Source: Nothophaeocryptopus gaeumannii
Taxonomy: Eukaryota > Ascomycota > Dothideomycetes > Mycosphaerellales > Mycosphaerellaceae
Assembly (NCBI GenBank): GCA_031771865.1
Contig: JASISA010000027.1
Span: 2,542,001 to 2,606,000, forward strand
Reading direction: 5' to 3'
DNA: 64,000 nucleotides
Shown: positions 42,481-53,926 of the stretch, piece by piece
How positions within the stretch are numbered: the stretch's first letter is position 1
Layout: the number at the start of each line of letters is the position of its first letter
Notes under the pieces: generated by a model
Told to the model about the DNA's origin: nothing
Database searches by the model: none
What the model saw: only the letters and a program-made list of their open reading frames with translations
Position numbers and translations under genes: made by a program

Positions 42481-45244
42481 ATGGCGCCGAGCGCAAACCA
42501 GCCGACACCGCCCTCCTCGACTTCCTCCAACAATGGCGCATCGCCCGACGGCCAGCCGTTTCGCGTTGTGCGGAAGCGCAATAGGATCCCGCTCTCCTGC
42601 GGCCCTTGCAGACATCGCAAGCTGAAATGCAACCGCGGACATCCATGCGACAACTGCTCAAAACGCGGCGACACGGCAAATTGCAGCTATGCGACTCCAG
42701 GCAACCGTAAGAACGGCGGAGCGAATGGCGCAAATGCGTCGCCCGACGACATGCAGAATCGCATTGACCGTCTGGAAGGATTGGTGCTTTCGCTGATGAC
42801 GAGCGGATCGCAACCGGCTACCGCGGCTGCAGCGCAAGCAGCCATCAGTAACAGTCGGAGTAACAGTCTAAGTACCGGGTCAGAGCTGAAGCTAGATCCC
42901 GGCGGGGCAGACATGATCCGCGAAGAAGGCGAGGGAGAAGAAGAGAGCGAGGTAGAAGGCATTTCTCGAGGCATTGGCATCATGAAGATGGACAACGGGA
43001 AAGCGATATATGCATCCGACGCGCACTGGTATGCAATTCTCGGTGAAATCAGCGAGGTGAAGAACTACTTCAAGGACCACAAGGATGATTATAGACAGCA
43101 CATGGCCAAAGTGCAGGCCGCGAAAGCAGACGAGAGTCCTGGAACGGCCTTCCTACTGCAAGGTCCTCCTGCGAGAGACAGATCGGAGCTATTGGCATCG
43201 TACCCATCGAAGGCAGACGCCGATCGCTTGATTGCGCGCTACTTCAATGCTTATGATCCATCCGTTCACATCATCCACGGCCCTTCATTTCAGAAGCAGT
43301 ACGATAAGCACTGGTTGAATCCCCAGGAAACGTCTGTGGTTTGGTTGGGCATGTGTTTCGCAATGATGACTTTGGCTTTGCAATCGTACCATAGAGCGGG
43401 CGATGAGCCGCCAGAGTATCGAGGGAGGACGCTTGAGCTGTCGCACACATATCGGCGGCTCACAGCACAATGCTTGCTGCTGGGTGATATCACCCAAGCG
43501 AATCCACAGGCCTTGGAGACGCTTGTGCTGCACGTGCAGGCAGAGTATGGTCGGAGCAGAGATGCAGAACCTGGCGTGCTACTCCTGACAGGTCTTTGCG
43601 TGCGCCTAGCGATGCGAATGGGTTACCATCGGGATCCTGGCCCGCATCCAGCCATTACGCCTTTCCAGGGCGAAATTCGGCGCCGAGTCTGGACTTTTGT
43701 TCGGCAGTGCGACCTCCTTATTTCCTTTCAATTTGGCCTGCCGGCCATGGTCAGGTCGGATCACATGGACACCGAATCACCTCGAAACCTCTACGATGAC
43801 GAGCTGTTCGAAGACATGAAGAGTCTGCCGCCATCCAGGCCAGCTTTTGAAGCGACGCCAATGTCCTACATGATCACCAAGTCAAAGATGACGTTCTTGT
43901 TTGGCAGGATCGTGGAGCGCGCTCAGTCTATCAGCAACCCGCCTTCGTACGAAGAAACGCTGAAATTTGACGCAGAACTCCGTGAGACTCGATCACAACA
44001 TCCACCTCTCCTACAAATGCGCTCTTTCCAAGAATCTGCACGGGACCCTGCGAACCTTATAATGCAGCGTTTGGGTCTTGAGTTGGTTTACCTGCGATCG
44101 CTTTTCGTCCTTCATCGCCGCTTCATCGCGAGAGGGCGAGACAATCCGAGGTATGCATACTCCCGGCGAACGTGCCTAGACGCATCGATGGAGCTGCTCG
44201 ATCACCAGGCTACGCTTCATAGGGAGTCACAGCCCGGTGGACGCCTGCGGTCTGTCAAGTGGTACATTTCTTCGCTCACGACACACGACTTCCTGCTTGC
44301 TGCGATGCTTGTATGCTTGGATCTCTATCATACCGCGGAGTCTGAGCGGACTGGTCGAAAGACGAGTCATCCAGCTTCGCCGCTGATGCCAGATCTCTAC
44401 GATGAAGGTCGGAGAGAGCAGATGATGCAAGCTGTTGAGCACTGTATCACAATCTGGGAGTCGGTTCGCGATCAGAGCATGGAAGCATACAAAGCTTCTG
44501 TAGCCCTAAGAGTCATGGTAGAAAAGCTCAAAGCACACCAAGCTCAGAGAGGAACAATGCCTCCATACCCGCAAGCGCAGCAAGCGCAGCAATATCCGCG
44601 GCAAAGTGTCAATTTTGGCGTTTTCCCCAACGGAAACGTTAATGTGGCAGACGTGAACACAGATGACCTGCCTCCAGAGCAATCGGCAGCCATGACACTT
44701 GGCATGCTCTCTTCTGGTGGCATGTCTCCTGGCCCAGGCTTTGGGATGAACATGTCAGGGACGACGACAGCACCCCAGCAGTCCTATCCGCCCAGTATGG
44801 CAGCACTTTTGAACGAGCCCATGGTGGAGAGAAGTGGTCTTACACCGCAGTATTCTGGCCCAGAGACAACGACCGGCGGCATGGGAATGTCTGGGCCAGC
44901 GAGTCCACTCAGTCAAATGCTGAACCAAGGAAACAGTTTTATGGGTATGGACGGCGGTGAGATTGACTGGGTAAGTTATGTAATCGCATCTTCACAGGAT
45001 GAATCAGCGCTGACCACCACTCGTGCAGAGCGCATGGGACTCGTACATTCAGGGTACGAATAACACTGGCATTGATGCCGGACAAATGTGGCCAATGAAT
45101 CTAGACCTAGCACTCGATGCAGGTGGGCCTATGGGCGGACCACAGAATCCTCAACAACAGCAACAGCAGCAGAGCAGTGGCGCCAATGGAAGCTCGGTTT
45201 TCATGGGGGCGAGTACGCCAGGCGGAGGCACGAGTATGATGTGA
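42481..45244 (+). CDS. Zn2Cys6 transcription factor with fungal-specific regulatory domain
   Basis: Two exons, 42481-44970 and 45029-45244, joined in phase 0 across a 58-nt intron (donor GTAAGT, branch GCTGAC, acceptor GCAG), give 901 aa. The binuclear zinc cluster uses Cys40, 43, 50, 56, 59 and 68 (C-x2-C-x6-C-x5-C-x2-C-x8-C). A short linker and coiled coil follow (MQNRIDRLEGLVLSLM). The fungal-specific regulatory domain (PF04082 type) covers about 245-620, with RYFNAYDPSVHIIHGPSF and TGLCVRLAMRMGYHRDPGP. The C-terminus is Gly/Met/Gln-rich, a likely activation region, with a Gln run near 45158-45172. ATG 42481 lies in the context caccATGG. Targets are unknown. Confidence 0.93.
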
Positions 45245-46585
45245 TTGAATGACAGCTGCTGAACAGATATACCACACTTTGATTTGCACAAGGCGGGAAG
45301 GAGAACGGTAACGATCTTAAGCGTAGAGGGCAAAGCTCGATGGAAGAGAGACGCTGGGGCACGCGATACAATTATTGTATACCACTTGCACGACGGTAGA
45401 AGGTACGGTATGTAGAGACGAGAAGTCTGATCACCGGTGTCTTGTGCATTCATCATTCTACTCGTGTGATACGCAGCGGTCTCGCCCGAGACTGGACAGG
45501 AATGGAAGCTATGCAGCGGTGGCGTAGGTTGTATGCCGCTTCCCTGCAGCAGTCTCTCCCACGAGCAAGGAGCGGGAGCGAGCTTTCAGGTACCTCTCGG
45601 CTCCACGGATCCTGGAATGCCGCTCTTCACCCGCACTCCAACCGGCGGAGGATCATTGTCGGAGGAAATTCTTTCAGTCCGAGATTCCGAGGAAGATTCC
45701 TGGTCTTGAACATGTTGGACGCGGCCGACGAGTGCCGAGCACGAGTCCACGCACTGCAGCGCTTCACAGGGATTTTCCAATGACGTAGATTTGATGGAGC
45801 TCAGGGAATACTGTAGAGAATGCTTGCGCTGGCGCCGAGCTAGGACTAGGGCTAACCACACATGCAGATGCGGCCGGTGGAGCGCTCTGCATATTGCATG
45901 CTGAAGGGAGGCTCTTCATTCGCGGTGCATCTTTTATCATCACTCTTACGGAATTCTCTCGTAAGCAAGAGGCGTGCAGCTGTGTTCGACCGGTGCTGGT
46001 GTAGTGTCCTGGCTGCTGCTGGTGCTCGGATTGACGACAGCGGGGTATTCTAGAATTATACGGAACTCGAATAGTAGAAGACGTATTGAATACGACAAAG
46101 ACATGCATCCGTTCGTTCAAACATAACCTACATACCTCTCCTCGCAGCGCCGCATACCGACCGGCGGGAGCACCTTCGCCTGCTCTGGGAAACTTTCGCC
46201 TCTTGCCTCATTGGCGATTAACCGGACGCTTCCGACATCCGTCAGCGTTGAGAGAGCGGTACGGCGTTAGCCTGTCCTGTACCCATTACAGCAGCAGCAC
46301 CACCACCTGCCTCCTGCGCTCTACCCTGCTCTATTCACCGACCGACCGACCTCTTCGCCGCCATCCGAGCAAGCTAATATCACCTTAGCTGCTGCTCGTG
46401 GGTGTGCAACAGCTCTTCCCACTCCCTAGACTACACCACCAGCTGCGGAACTGGGACCACCACCACCAAACATCCGCCCGACCACCGCCTTCTCTACTAC
46501 TCCTCCCCCTAGAAAGTCGCCCTTCCCAGGGCTCCCGTGAGCTGCCTCTGCGAGTTTCTGACTACCACCGCCGTCCGCAGACAAC
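45245..46585. other. Intergenic and pyrimidine-rich leader before the ErdS-like gene
   Basis: About 1.3 kb. From about 46100 on, the sequence is C-rich with CCACCA and CTACTA tracts, typical of long 5' leaders of highly expressed fungal genes. No gene or RNA is recognised. Confidence 0.45.
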
Positions 46586-49500
46586 ATGTCGCTCAAAAAG
46601 GCCCTCCACAGCATCCGTCCGCGCAGTGGCTCCAACTCTGGCGCTAACAGCGACAGCGAGAGTCCTGCCTCCAAGGAGCAACACCACCATGGCCACCGCT
46701 CAAGCACTGGTCTGTCGTCGCTCTCTAATGGCATTGGCTTCGGTAGGCACTCGACAGACTCGGCCAGGAAGAGCTCCGATATGATGCGCTCGCCCACCTC
46801 ACCCTCTCCGTCGCGAGTTTCCAAGGAGCACCATCGAGTCTCGCACAGCCCGCTCGGCTTTCTCAGGCGCAAGACGCGCCTAGGCTCCGACGACTCTCAC
46901 TCGTCGACCGAGGACCTGCCTCTCAACAGGGAAGGGGAGCCACTCAGCAGAAACCAGAAACGCAAGCATGACCGACTGGCTGAGAAGGAACAACATCGCA
47001 AGGAGGCCGAAGAGCGCATGGCCGCCGACCGCAAACGCAAGGAGGAGATGGAGCGCAAGGCAGCCGTAGAGGAGACTGAGGAACAAAAGTCCAAATATGG
47101 CACCTTGCCAATCAACTACTATGCCGGCCAGCAGAAACACGAAGACCGCATCGATATTCGCAATTTGAAGCCGGAGGACTTGGGTAAGATGGTGTGCTTC
47201 CGAGCGCGTATACACAACATGCGTAAGCTGAGCGCGCACCTCATGTTCGTGGAGCTCAGGCAGCAGACCGCAACAATCCAAGGAATTCTCCACGAGCACG
47301 GTAGTGTTTCTCAACACTTCCTTTACTGGGCTGAGCATCTCCATGTCGAGACTGTTGTGGTCGTCAAGGGCGTAGTCCAGGAACCAAAGGCCAAGCAGGG
47401 AGAGATCATTGGGGTTTCAATCCACAACCTCGAAGTCCACGTCCATGAAATGCACGTGGAGGCCACCCCGAACGAGCCTCTGGCCTTCACTGTTCACGAG
47501 GCGGAGGTCAGCAAAGCCGACACGGAGAAAGAAGGCGATTCGCGCCACCGTGTCTCTGATCGTGCTCGTCAAAACAACAGAATTATTGATCTCAGAACGA
47601 CAAGCGCCCAGGGAATTTTCCGAATTCAGTCCGGAATCTGTCAGGCATTCCGCTCTCACTTGCACTCACTGGGGTTCATTGAGATTCACACGCCAAAGCT
47701 CCAAGGTGCAGCGTCTGAGTCCGGAGCTAGTGTTTTCAAAGTCGACTACTTTGGCCGACCTGCGTTTCTTGCTCAGTCGCCTCAGCTTGGCAAGCAGATG
47801 GCGATTTCAGCAGACTTCCGCAGAGTCTTCGAAATTGGTCCAGTGTTCCGTGCTGAGAACAGCAACACGCACAGACATTTGACGGAGTTTACTGGTCTTG
47901 ATTTGGAAATGGCCATTGACGAGCATTACCATGAGGTGCTCCGAACGTTGGACAGCACGTTCAAGGCCATGTTCAAATTCGTCTATGACAACCACAGATC
48001 AGATATCGAGGTCGTCAAGCACCAATTCCCACATGACGATCTTGTCTGGCTGGATGAGACTCCCGTCATTCCTTTCGCTGAAGCTATTCGAATGCTGAAT
48101 GCATCTGGATACCGCGATGAGCATGGAAAGGAGCTGCCTGAGGATGAGGACATGGGAACTCGAGATGAGATTGCTCTCGGCGGTGTCGTTAAAGAGAAGT
48201 ACAAGACGGATCTCTATGTGATCGACAAATTTCCAGCATCTGCTCGACCTTTCTACGCCATGCCCGATCCCAACGACCCGACGGTCACAAACTCGTTTGA
48301 TATTTTTCTGCGAGGCCAGGAAATTCTCTCTGGAGGCCAGCGTATTCACGACGCACCAATGCTCATTGGAAAGATGGAGAAACTGAAAATGGACCCGTCT
48401 TCGATGGAGGAGTATATGACCGGCTTTGAATGGGGCGCGCCACCACACGGCGGTGGTGGTATTGGTATGGAGCGTATTCTGATGCTTCTCCTTAAGTTGG
48501 GTGACATCCGTCACGCCACCATGTTCCCTCGAGATCCTCGATCTTTGCCCTACAAGCCACCGGTCAAACAGCTGCGACACCCAGAAGCCAGCACTTTGCA
48601 TCCACCGTGGGCGGGCCAGGACCGCGTTGCCGCTCATATGGACTTCCAGGCCGTGGAAAAGCTCATCGCCAACTACGGAGATGCCTCGAACACGTCTTGG
48701 CTCGAACCCAAGTTCGAGCACTGGCGGGATGCACACACTGGCGCTGCGGTCGGTTTTGTGCCTCACGAGGGCTTCGCGATCACCATTGGTGATCCGCTGT
48801 GTCACCTGAGCCAGTATGCTAAGACAATTGGCGGATATTTGCGGTACATCAAGAAGGAACGGCACTTGAAGCCCTTGTGGCTGCTCTGCGGTACTGCTGC
48901 GGAGGAGGTTTTGGCCAACAAGTTCGACTGGCGAACTTTGTCCGTCGCTGCAGAGCAACGTCTTGACCCGAACAACAATCCAGCCGCACGCGATCCTGAG
49001 ATTCAGCGCAAGTGCCGTCACGCCGAGAAAGAAGGTGTCAAGGTGCACGACATTACCATTGGTACCCCGGTGCCGGAAGATGTGAAGGAGAAGATAGACA
49101 AGCGCATCGAGGATTGGCTCAAGAACCGCAAAGGAAAGCAGGTGCACTTGACAGACGTGCACCCGTGGCAAGATGTGGAGCACAGGCAATACCACTACAC
49201 CACGACCAAAGATGGCACAATCTGCGGACTTGTTATCCTCGCGCAACTGTCGCCTGACCACGGTTGGCAGATCAAGTTCGCACTGGATTTCCCAGGTGCG
49301 CCTTCAGGAGCCATAGAGCTGCTCGTGCTGCACGCTTTGAAGGCCGCAGGGCAAACTGGAGCCAACTCTGTGACTTTCGGTGGCGGTGCTACTTCCAAGC
49401 TCACTCCAGGTCACAATTTGAAAGGCACGAGGATGAAGGTCCTTGCAAAGGCGTACCAGGCAATTGCCACTGAGCTCAAGTTGACGAATAAGAGTGAGTT

Positions 49501-49686
49501 CAGAGAAAAGCTGGGTGCTCAAGATGATCCAATCTTCGGTAAGTTCACTTCTTCTATACTTAACCCAGCGTGCCGCATCTGACTCTTTCTCTAGTGTGCT
49601 ACCCACCTCACGGTCTGGGACCTGCCGGCGTCAGAGCCATCCTCAGCTTCTTCGAAGATGAAGACGATACTTCCAAGCTTGGTTAG
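46586..49686 (+). CDS. erdS: AspRS-DUF2156 fusion, ErdS-like ergosteryl-aspartate synthase
   Basis: Two exons, 46586-49538 and 49595-49686 (56-nt intron), give 1014 aa. Residues 1-100 are Ser-rich, 100-165 are charged. The AspRS anticodon-binding OB fold starts near 200 (CFRARIHNMRKLSAHLMFVE). The class II catalytic core follows: motif 2 near 412-445 (EIGPVFRAENSNTHRHLTEF) and motif 3 near 620 (GGGGIGMERILMLLLKLGD). At about 670 the protein continues into a DUF2156/GNAT-like aminoacyl-tRNA transferase domain (FVPHEGFAITIGDPLCHL at about 724; GGGATSKLTPGHNLKGTRM at about 932; YPPHGLGPAGV at the end). In Aspergillus fumigatus this fusion charges tRNA-Asp and transfers Asp to the 3-beta hydroxyl of ergosterol. 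Canonical AspRS would be elsewhere in the genome. Confidence 0.9.
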
Positions 49687-50205
49687 GAGTCCAAGCCCAA
49701 GGAACCGACCCTGTCCCGACGTATGAGCTTCAAGTTTCGCATATCGTCTTGGTCATCAGGGTGAGTACACGGATGAAGATAGAGAGCCCCTGAGCTATAA
49801 TACCTGTCGCGAAGAGGAATCGTGGGCGCTGCTCATGAGTGATGATACCTTGGTTTTGTTAGGAGCAGCAGTACGCTGAGGCTTGCATAGTTCCCTAGCT
49901 CCTACGTACGACTTATACATAAAGATCCCCTTGCCAGTACACCGTCCGTTCGTATTTGTCAATAACGTGACTTGCTGAGTAACAGCTGCAGCTTGAGTTC
50001 CTAGTCCAATGCTAGATGCGTCATCCTCGCAGATGGAAGCTGTTCCTGGCGGTCGTGAACGAGACCTTTTCCAAATCTTTTGACGTTTGACAACACTCAT
50101 TTGCCAGCAAATCAGGATCAAATACAATAACGCTGCAGCAGCCGAATTCCTCCCTGACGCTCTCTAAAAGGTCATCAAAAGAAGGAAGAACAAGGAAGGA
50201 ACGCA
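49687..50205. other. Intergenic between the ErdS-like gene and the hydrolase
   Basis: 519 bp, both genes on the plus strand. It holds the 3' end of one gene and the promoter of the other; no further gene is seen. Confidence 0.5.
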
Positions 50206-51156
50206 ATGCCGACCATCGACGTCAATTCTGTGACGATCAATTATTCCTTCAATAGTCCAGATAATGCGGACGAATCCACGAATCTCATCGTCCTCGTCAA
50301 CGGCCTCGCAGACGATCTAACAACATGGTCCGCCCAAGTCCCCGCCTTCACTCAAGCAGGCTATCGCGTCCTAGCCTACGACAACCGCGGTATCGGCAAA
50401 TCTTCTAAACCACCTGGTCCGTACACGGCTGAGATGTTGGCGGATGACTTACATGCTTTACTCGAAGCACTTCGGATTCGGAGAGCGCATCTGGTGGGTG
50501 TTAGTATGGGTGGGATGGTGCTGCAGAGATATGCGTTGAAGTATCCTAATGGTGCTAGGGATGGGGTTGTGGAGATGTTGAGTCTGACGTTGGCGTGTAC
50601 GTATGCGCAGCCGACGGAGTTTTGTTCTCGCATGTTCGAGTACTGGAAAGACGTGGCCCGGAGAATGAGCGTGCAGGACGTTATGCGTGATGTTACGTTG
50701 TGGGCTTTCACCGTCCCTTTCTTTCGAACGAGACACGACGAACTTCGAGGAGTGGAGGAGGCTATGGAGAACCTGGATATGAGTTTGGAGGCGTATCTGG
50801 CTCAATTGAATGTGATCCAGATGTTTGACACGGCGGCGGAGTTGGAGGGGTTGAGGGTGGACGAGAAGTGGCTAGGAGGGTTAGAGCCGAGAAAAGTGAT
50901 GGTGCTGGCTGGGAAGGTGGACATTTTGATTCCGGTTACGTTGAGCAGGGAGCTGGCGGAGAGGATTGAAGGGAGTCGGTGGAGGACCGTGAAGGGTGGG
51001 CATGGATGTATGGTGAGTTGTTATTCCTTCTTCTATGTTTTATTGTTCGACATACATGTGGCTACAACGTACTTTGCTGACTCGATTGCCCAGTGGGAGT
51101 TTCCAGACGACTTCAATAAAGCTGTTCTGGAGTTTATCAGTGACGCCCAAAGTTAG
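50206..51156 (+). CDS. Alpha/beta hydrolase, candidate ergosteryl-aspartate hydrolase (ErdH-like)
   Basis: Two exons, 50206-51012 and 51094-51156, with an 81-nt intron (donor GTGAGT, branch GCTGAC, acceptor CCAG), give 289 aa. The intron length is a multiple of three with no stop, so the unspliced frame is also open. It is a compact alpha/beta hydrolase: oxyanion-region LIVLVNGLADDLTTW, then YDNRGIGKSSKPPG. The nucleophile is Ser100 in GVSMGG, the acid is Asp239 (VDILIP) and the base is His266 (GGHGCM). There is no signal peptide. Located 519 bp downstream of the ErdS-like gene on the same strand, it could release Asp from ergosteryl-aspartate, as ErdH does in Aspergillus. That assignment is inference from neighbourhood and fold; the fold has many other substrates. 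Confidence 0.85.
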   Translation: MPTIDVNSVTINYSFNSPDNADESTNLIVLVNGLADDLTTWSAQVPAFTQAGYRVLAYDNRGIGKSSKPPGPYTAEMLADDLHALLEALRIRRAHLVGVSMGGMVLQRYALKYPNGARDGVVEMLSLTLACTYAQPTEFCSRMFEYWKDVARRMSVQDVMRDVTLWAFTVPFFRTRHDELRGVEEAMENLDMSLEAYLAQLNVIQMFDTAAELEGLRVDEKWLGGLEPRKVMVLAGKVDILIPVTLSRELAERIEGSRWRTVKGGHGCMVSCYSFFYVLLFDIHVATTYFADSIAQWEFPDDFNKAVLEFISDAQS

Positions 51157-51444
51157 CACCGCTGCCAGAGCTTGCAATTACACAGCATTGGCCGCTCCGA
51201 CAGTCGACGGAAATGAGTATCCATCCCTTTGGTGCGCCTCTCTACCGTACGTGGCCTTTTAAGACAGAGCCTCCCAGTTTCTCCAGATGGCCAAGTCGTT
51301 CGCTGCCGTGGGAGGAAGGGAGAGTCAGACACTAGACAGATCGATCAAGTGCGAGCTTGTAGATGGACTGTTTTGGTTTCCACTTTATCTCGTACAGGCT
51401 TCTTCATCGAGCGCGCACGCTCCGCTCTAGCGCATCGTGTTATA

Positions 51445-52406
51445 CTACAAGTTGGTGAGATAGTCTTCGATCTCCTGTGGGCTCAACTTTCTGAACCTCG
51501 GACCAGTCGCGCCCTCGACGCCTTCGTAGCCGAGCAGATGTTCAGCTGGCGGGCCGACGATGCCAATCTCAACCGTGTCGCCGTTCATCTCTCCCTCGAT
51601 GGTCTCCTTCAAAGTCAACAGGGCAATATGCACAGCATCCTCTAGCTCCAAGCCCTCAGTGTACCGCTTCTCCAAGAACGTCTTCGCACTGGTAGCACTC
51701 TTGCCGATAGCAGTAGCTTTCCATGGGAAATAGCTTCCACTTGGATCTACCTGGTACAAGCTGGGACCGCCTTTCAGTATGCCGCCCGTCTTGCCTGTCT
51801 TGGTCTTCTTCTCGCCTCCAGCGTCCAGCTCCATCTCCTCCTTCGCTTCTTGCTGCTCTTGCTCAGGCAGGATGCCGTCATCCCAGCCGGCGATCAGCAA
51901 GCTCACGCCGAAGGGGCGTACACCTCCGCTTTGGGTGGCCTCCTGCATAACGCGGGCGACATCTTGCACCAATATCCGCGTCGGAGGGTATTCATTGTAT
52001 ATCCGCTTGTAGCCCGTGTGGCTGACTTTGCGCGCCTTGTCTACGAGCACTCGGTAGTCGGGGCCCATGCCGGAGTAGACCATGCCGATGTTCGGGGTGA
52101 CGAGCGAGACTTTGGACGAAGAGGAGGCATCGATGAGCGGTGTGGAGGACTTCTTCTCGGTGGCGAGCACGACACCGTTGGCTGCCTTGATGCCGAGTGA
52201 GGTGACACCCTGGTTGACTGCGTTGAGGGCATACTCTGGAGTGAGTTTAGCATGTGATGACGAGCGACATATTAGTGAGTGAGCGCATACCGATTTGCAC
52301 CAACTTTCCGCTACACAACAGTCAGCATTACGAGAATCATAAGCGCATGCATGAAGCTGTACCTAGGCGAGAATGTGGTGAGGGAGAAAGAGTAGCGGTC
52401 GGCCAT
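51445..52406 (-). CDS. pre8: 20S proteasome subunit alpha2 (Pre8/PSMA2)
   Basis: Three exons, 52406-52363, 52310-52291 and 52235-51445, give 284 aa; exon 2 is only 20 nt. The splices give MADRYSFSLTTFSPSGKLVQ, the proteasome alpha N-terminal gate signature, then IEYALNAVNQGVTSLGIKAA. The alpha2-type blocks RVMQEATQSGGVRPFGVSLL and KTFLEKRYTEGLELEDAVHI follow. Alpha2 is a structural ring subunit without catalytic activity. It is longer than the usual 235-250 aa because of a charged insertion of about 36 residues between GWDDG and PSLYQVDPSG, and a second small Gly-rich insertion near the C-terminus. Divergent from the RING-CH gene. Confidence 0.95.
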
Positions 52407-52984
52407 GATGGCCTACGTGTGGATAGGTAGGCGCTGCTGCTGGTGCCGCTACTCTGATCTGTCAAGACTCGTGTTTGTAGCTGTTTCGCTGCCACAGGAT
52501 AGTGTTTTGGGCTGCGATGGAATTGCAGGTGCGGTCGATTGTAGCGGCGTGCGAAGATACGCTGGAGGCAATGGGATGGACGAAGTGAGGTGGTGTGGTG
52601 TGGTCGGAGTGATGTTGAAGTGAACTGTCTGCCCATCGAAACCGTCACTGCCAAACAGCTCTCTATGCACGGACTCCAGGCCGCCATGCGACGCGAAGCA
52701 GGCGAGCCAGTATGTTCCTGAGGCAGCTACGCTGTTCTGCTTTCGGCGTTCGAACGGCATCCAGAATTCACACCACCTCCACTTTCCTCTCACTTCCATC
52801 ACCTCCTGCTCCTTCCACCGCCCGCGTCGCGACTGCACTCCGCTGCTCGAGACGGCTTTAGTGCATGTTGACTGTTGCAGGTGGTTTGCTACAGATCAAC
52901 ATGACCACGCATTACTACCGCTACATGTACTGCGACAGTGTCTGATTCTTCCTCCTCATTTGTCTACCATTAGCTATTCTCACC
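52407..52984. other. Divergent promoter between pre8 and the RING-CH gene
   Basis: 578 bp shared upstream region. No recognisable proteasome-type control element or other gene was found by eye. Confidence 0.45.
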
Positions 52985-53926
52985 ATGGCAGGTTATACGA
53001 CTGGCGCAGAGTGGTCCTTTCCCGCCGACTTGCCTGGCTCTTTCGCTCAGGAACAAGAGCAAGAATCTGAGCCTTCGGAACCACCACATGATGCCCACAG
53101 CGACTCGCACTCACCGGCTGCAGAAGAAGACCCCAAACCAAAGCGTCATCGTTCGCATTGGCCGCCGCGGCAATGTCGAATCTGCCTCGACGTTGTGCAG
53201 CCTACATTTCATTGCGATACCGACTCGACGTTGCCAACTGCCTTGCAGCCTTCGCCCCGTGTAACCTACGACAGTGAGGGCGGCCGCCTGCTGTCGCCCT
53301 GCAAGTGTCGCGGGAGTCAGAAATATGTACATGAAGCCTGTCTGAACTCCTGGCGCAAGGCGGATCCTACACAAAATAGAAACTACTGGGAATGTCCGAC
53401 CTGCCGATATCGTTATCATCTACAACGATTGACCTGGTCGGCTTGGGTCAGCAGCACCACGGCGCAAGTTGGCCTCACTCTCCTAATCTTCATCGCCTCG
53501 ACCTTCTTGCTGGGCTTCGTGGCAGATCCGATCATCAATCTGTATCTGAACCCCGTTGACACTATCGCCTCCGTCGGGGGCCCGACAGGATCGCTCTTAT
53601 ATGAAGATGAGCCCACCACTTGGTTTGAGCACATGCTGAAAGGGTTGGCTTCACTCGGTCTGCTCGGCTTCTTCAAATTCATCTTTACGCTCTCGCCTTT
53701 CCAGTGGTTCAGAACGGGAGGCATTTATGGCCGAAGCACAGTCGGCGGAACTGGTCGCGATCGATTGCAGCAGCTCAGTTGGATCACGCTTCTGATCGGA
53801 ATTTGCACCTTTCTCTGGGCTGTCTGGAAAGGTGTTCGCGCATGGAGTCGAAGAACGCTTGAAACAGCTGGAGAGCGAGTCTTGGATGTACCTGGTGAAG
53901 ATGACCTCGAAGATGAAGACGATTGA
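52985..53926 (+). CDS. RING-CH (MARCH-type) membrane E3 ubiquitin ligase
   Basis: A single exon of 313 aa starting caccATGG. Residues 1-60 are acidic and Gln/Glu/Ser-rich. The C4HC3 RING-CH domain is at about 63-140: CRICLDVV, a loop, then CKCRGSQKYVHEACLNSW and ECPTCRYRY. Two or three transmembrane segments follow (LTLLIFIASTFLLGFV; LASLGLLGFFKFIFTL; ITLLIGICTFLWAVW) and an acidic tail (GEDDLEDEDD). Such proteins ubiquitinate membrane proteins in ER, Golgi or endosomal membranes. The spacing between the first two Cys pairs is longer than in most MARCH proteins. Substrates are unknown. Confidence 0.92.
   Translation: MAGYTTGAEWSFPADLPGSFAQEQEQESEPSEPPHDAHSDSHSPAAEEDPKPKRHRSHWPPRQCRICLDVVQPTFHCDTDSTLPTALQPSPRVTYDSEGGRLLSPCKCRGSQKYVHEACLNSWRKADPTQNRNYWECPTCRYRYHLQRLTWSAWVSSTTAQVGLTLLIFIASTFLLGFVADPIINLYLNPVDTIASVGGPTGSLLYEDEPTTWFEHMLKGLASLGLLGFFKFIFTLSPFQWFRTGGIYGRSTVGGTGRDRLQQLSWITLLIGICTFLWAVWKGVRAWSRRTLETAGERVLDVPGEDDLEDEDD

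Noticed and set aside
47999..49261. A 420-codon open frame on the minus strand.
   Set aside because: It lies fully antisense to the catalytic and DUF2156 parts of the ErdS-like gene, has no domain, and is explained by codon bias of the real gene.
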